This document shows, in pieces, positions 63,210-64,000 of a DNA stretch of 64,000 bases; position 1 is the first letter of the stretch, and each line of letters opens with the position of its first letter. The position numbers and the translations under genes are program-made. The notes under the pieces were generated by a model that saw only the letters and a list, made by a program, of their open reading frames with translations, had not been told where the DNA came from and did no database searches. The stretch is from contig JAQDQK010000001.1 of the NCBI GenBank assembly GCA_027658995.1, positions 186,001 to 250,000 of the forward strand. Direction: 5' to 3'. This DNA is from Propionibacteriaceae bacterium AM104-82. Its GTDB lineage: Bacteria; Actinomycetota; Actinomycetes; Propionibacteriales; Propionibacteriaceae.

Positions 63210-64000
63210 ATGACGGAGCAGTGCGTGGACGGACTGCCTGTCCGACTTCGCGCGACGCACGACCTCGGCTTCCTGGGGCGCTGGGGTCGCGTCGTGCGGG
63301 TCTTCGATGATCAGGACTCGGGCAACCTCTGTTTCGGGATGTCCGGGCCGGACGGGCCGCTGTTTGTCAAGTACGCGGGGGCGCCGACCCGCCGTTTCGA
63401 GGGCCGGCCCGCCGACGCTGTCGCGGCACTCAGGGCCGCGCGCTACATCTACGAGGAACTCACCCATCCGGCCCTGATCGCGTTGCGGGAGGCCGTCGAG
63501 GTCGGTGAGGGATGTGCACTCGTGTTCGACTGGTTTGACGGCGTCAGCCTCGGTGCCCAATTCGAGGAGCGCGGGCGCCTCGGCGATCCATCGCCCGGGT
63601 TCCGGTCCTCAGTGGTGCGGCAGTTGTACGACTTCGGGGCGAGCGTCGCTGCGCAGGGTTTCGTGGCGATTGACCTGTACGACGCCTCGCTGCTGGTCGA
63701 CCCGATGACCGGAAGGCTCGCGGTGTGCGACATCGACTACTTCCGTCGGGCACCGGCCGTCAACGACATGGGACGCATGTGGGGTTCCGCCCGTTTCATG
63801 GCCCCTGAGGAACACGTGCTCGGCGCCGTGCTTGATGAGGTGACTAACGTCTTCACGCTGGGAGCGCTCGCCCACACCCTGCTCGGAAATGACCGGTCGA
63901 AGGGGCGTGCCGCGTGGCGCGGAACAGTGCGGCAGTGGGAGGTCGCCAAGCGCGCGATGGAACCGCAGCGGCATGCGCGGTGGCAGAGCGTCGCCGAACT
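63210..64000 (+). CDS. Protein-kinase-like protein, 3' end outside window
   Basis: An open frame of 263 codons runs from ATG 63210 to the window end without a stop. It looks like a Ser/Thr kinase fold with atypical motifs: VKY (ATP lysine), AIDLYDASLLVD where HRDxxxxN is expected, CDIDYF where DFG is expected, and GSARFMAPEE resembling the APE motif. The activation-segment match makes a kinase the best call; loss of Arg before the catalytic Asp suggests odd regulation or substrate. No N-terminal membrane segment is seen. Confidence 0.7.
   Translation, partial: MTEQCVDGLPVRLRATHDLGFLGRWGRVVRVFDDQDSGNLCFGMSGPDGPLFVKYAGAPTRRFEGRPADAVAALRAARYIYEELTHPALIALREAVEVGEGCALVFDWFDGVSLGAQFEERGRLGDPSPGFRSSVVRQLYDFGASVAAQGFVAIDLYDASLLVDPMTGRLAVCDIDYFRRAPAVNDMGRMWGSARFMAPEEHVLGAVLDEVTNVFTLGALAHTLLGNDRSKGRAAWRGTVRQWEVAKRAMEPQRHARWQSVAE

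Overview
The window is high-GC actinobacterial chromosome. Gene order smc - ftsY - ffh - rpsP - KH gene - rimM - trmD - rplS - lepB - rnhB - DUF2469 - yraN - comM - dprA is the standard actinobacterial housekeeping block, and mycothiol ligase (mshC) confirms the phylum. A probable PPi-type PEP carboxykinase, together with SdhCAB, suggests a propionic-acid-bacteria relative (Propionibacteriaceae); the genus cannot be settled from sequence reading alone.

Layout. 1-22 kb: SRP/translation/secretion/DNA-processing block, interrupted by a RecQ helicase fused to a phosphoribosyltransferase-like tail, an amidohydrolase, an SppA peptidase, and an sdhCAB operon placed between trmD and rplS. Two tandem ~80-bp imperfect palindromes lie in the sdhB-rplS gap. 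22-29 kb: a 1123-aa probable PPi-PEPCK and a three-gene ABC export-type operon on the minus strand. 29-39 kb: a complete carotenoid locus: P450, heterodimeric lycopene cyclase (crtYc/crtYd), methyltransferase (crtT), aryl-forming desaturase/methylase (crtU) on the plus strand; crtB, crtI and an unusual Idi-GGPP synthase fusion on the minus strand; then a CarH-type B12-binding MerR regulator and a TspO homologue. The predicted product is isorenieratene or a hydroxylated (phenolic) derivative. Tandem 11-bp repeats of the type ACAAACCTTnn sit at the idi-crtE, carH, tspO and crtYc promoters, so the locus looks like one light/B12-controlled regulon.

39.7-50 kb: a high-mannose N-glycan utilisation locus: secreted EndoH-like GH18, a sugar ABC importer, a LacI regulator, a GH5 enzyme resembling Man-beta-1,4-GlcNAc mannosidases, and a GH38 alpha-mannosidase. 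Three AGCGCT-centred operators tie them together. 50-53.5 kb: MFS transporter, nucleoside hydrolase and divergent GntR/UTRA regulator, a small catabolic island. 53.5-64 kb: lipoprotein, LssY_C membrane protein, tRNA-Leu(GAG), DUF3224, aldo/keto reductase, uppP, then the conserved histidine phosphatase - DUF3090 - SCO1664 - mshC group, hisE-hisG, a PH-domain membrane protein and a kinase-like gene cut by the window end.

Many genes here have a TAGGCT-type -10 box 7-8 bp before the start codon, suggesting leaderless transcripts. That pattern was used to choose several starts (ftsY, sdhC, crtYc, mshC, hisE).
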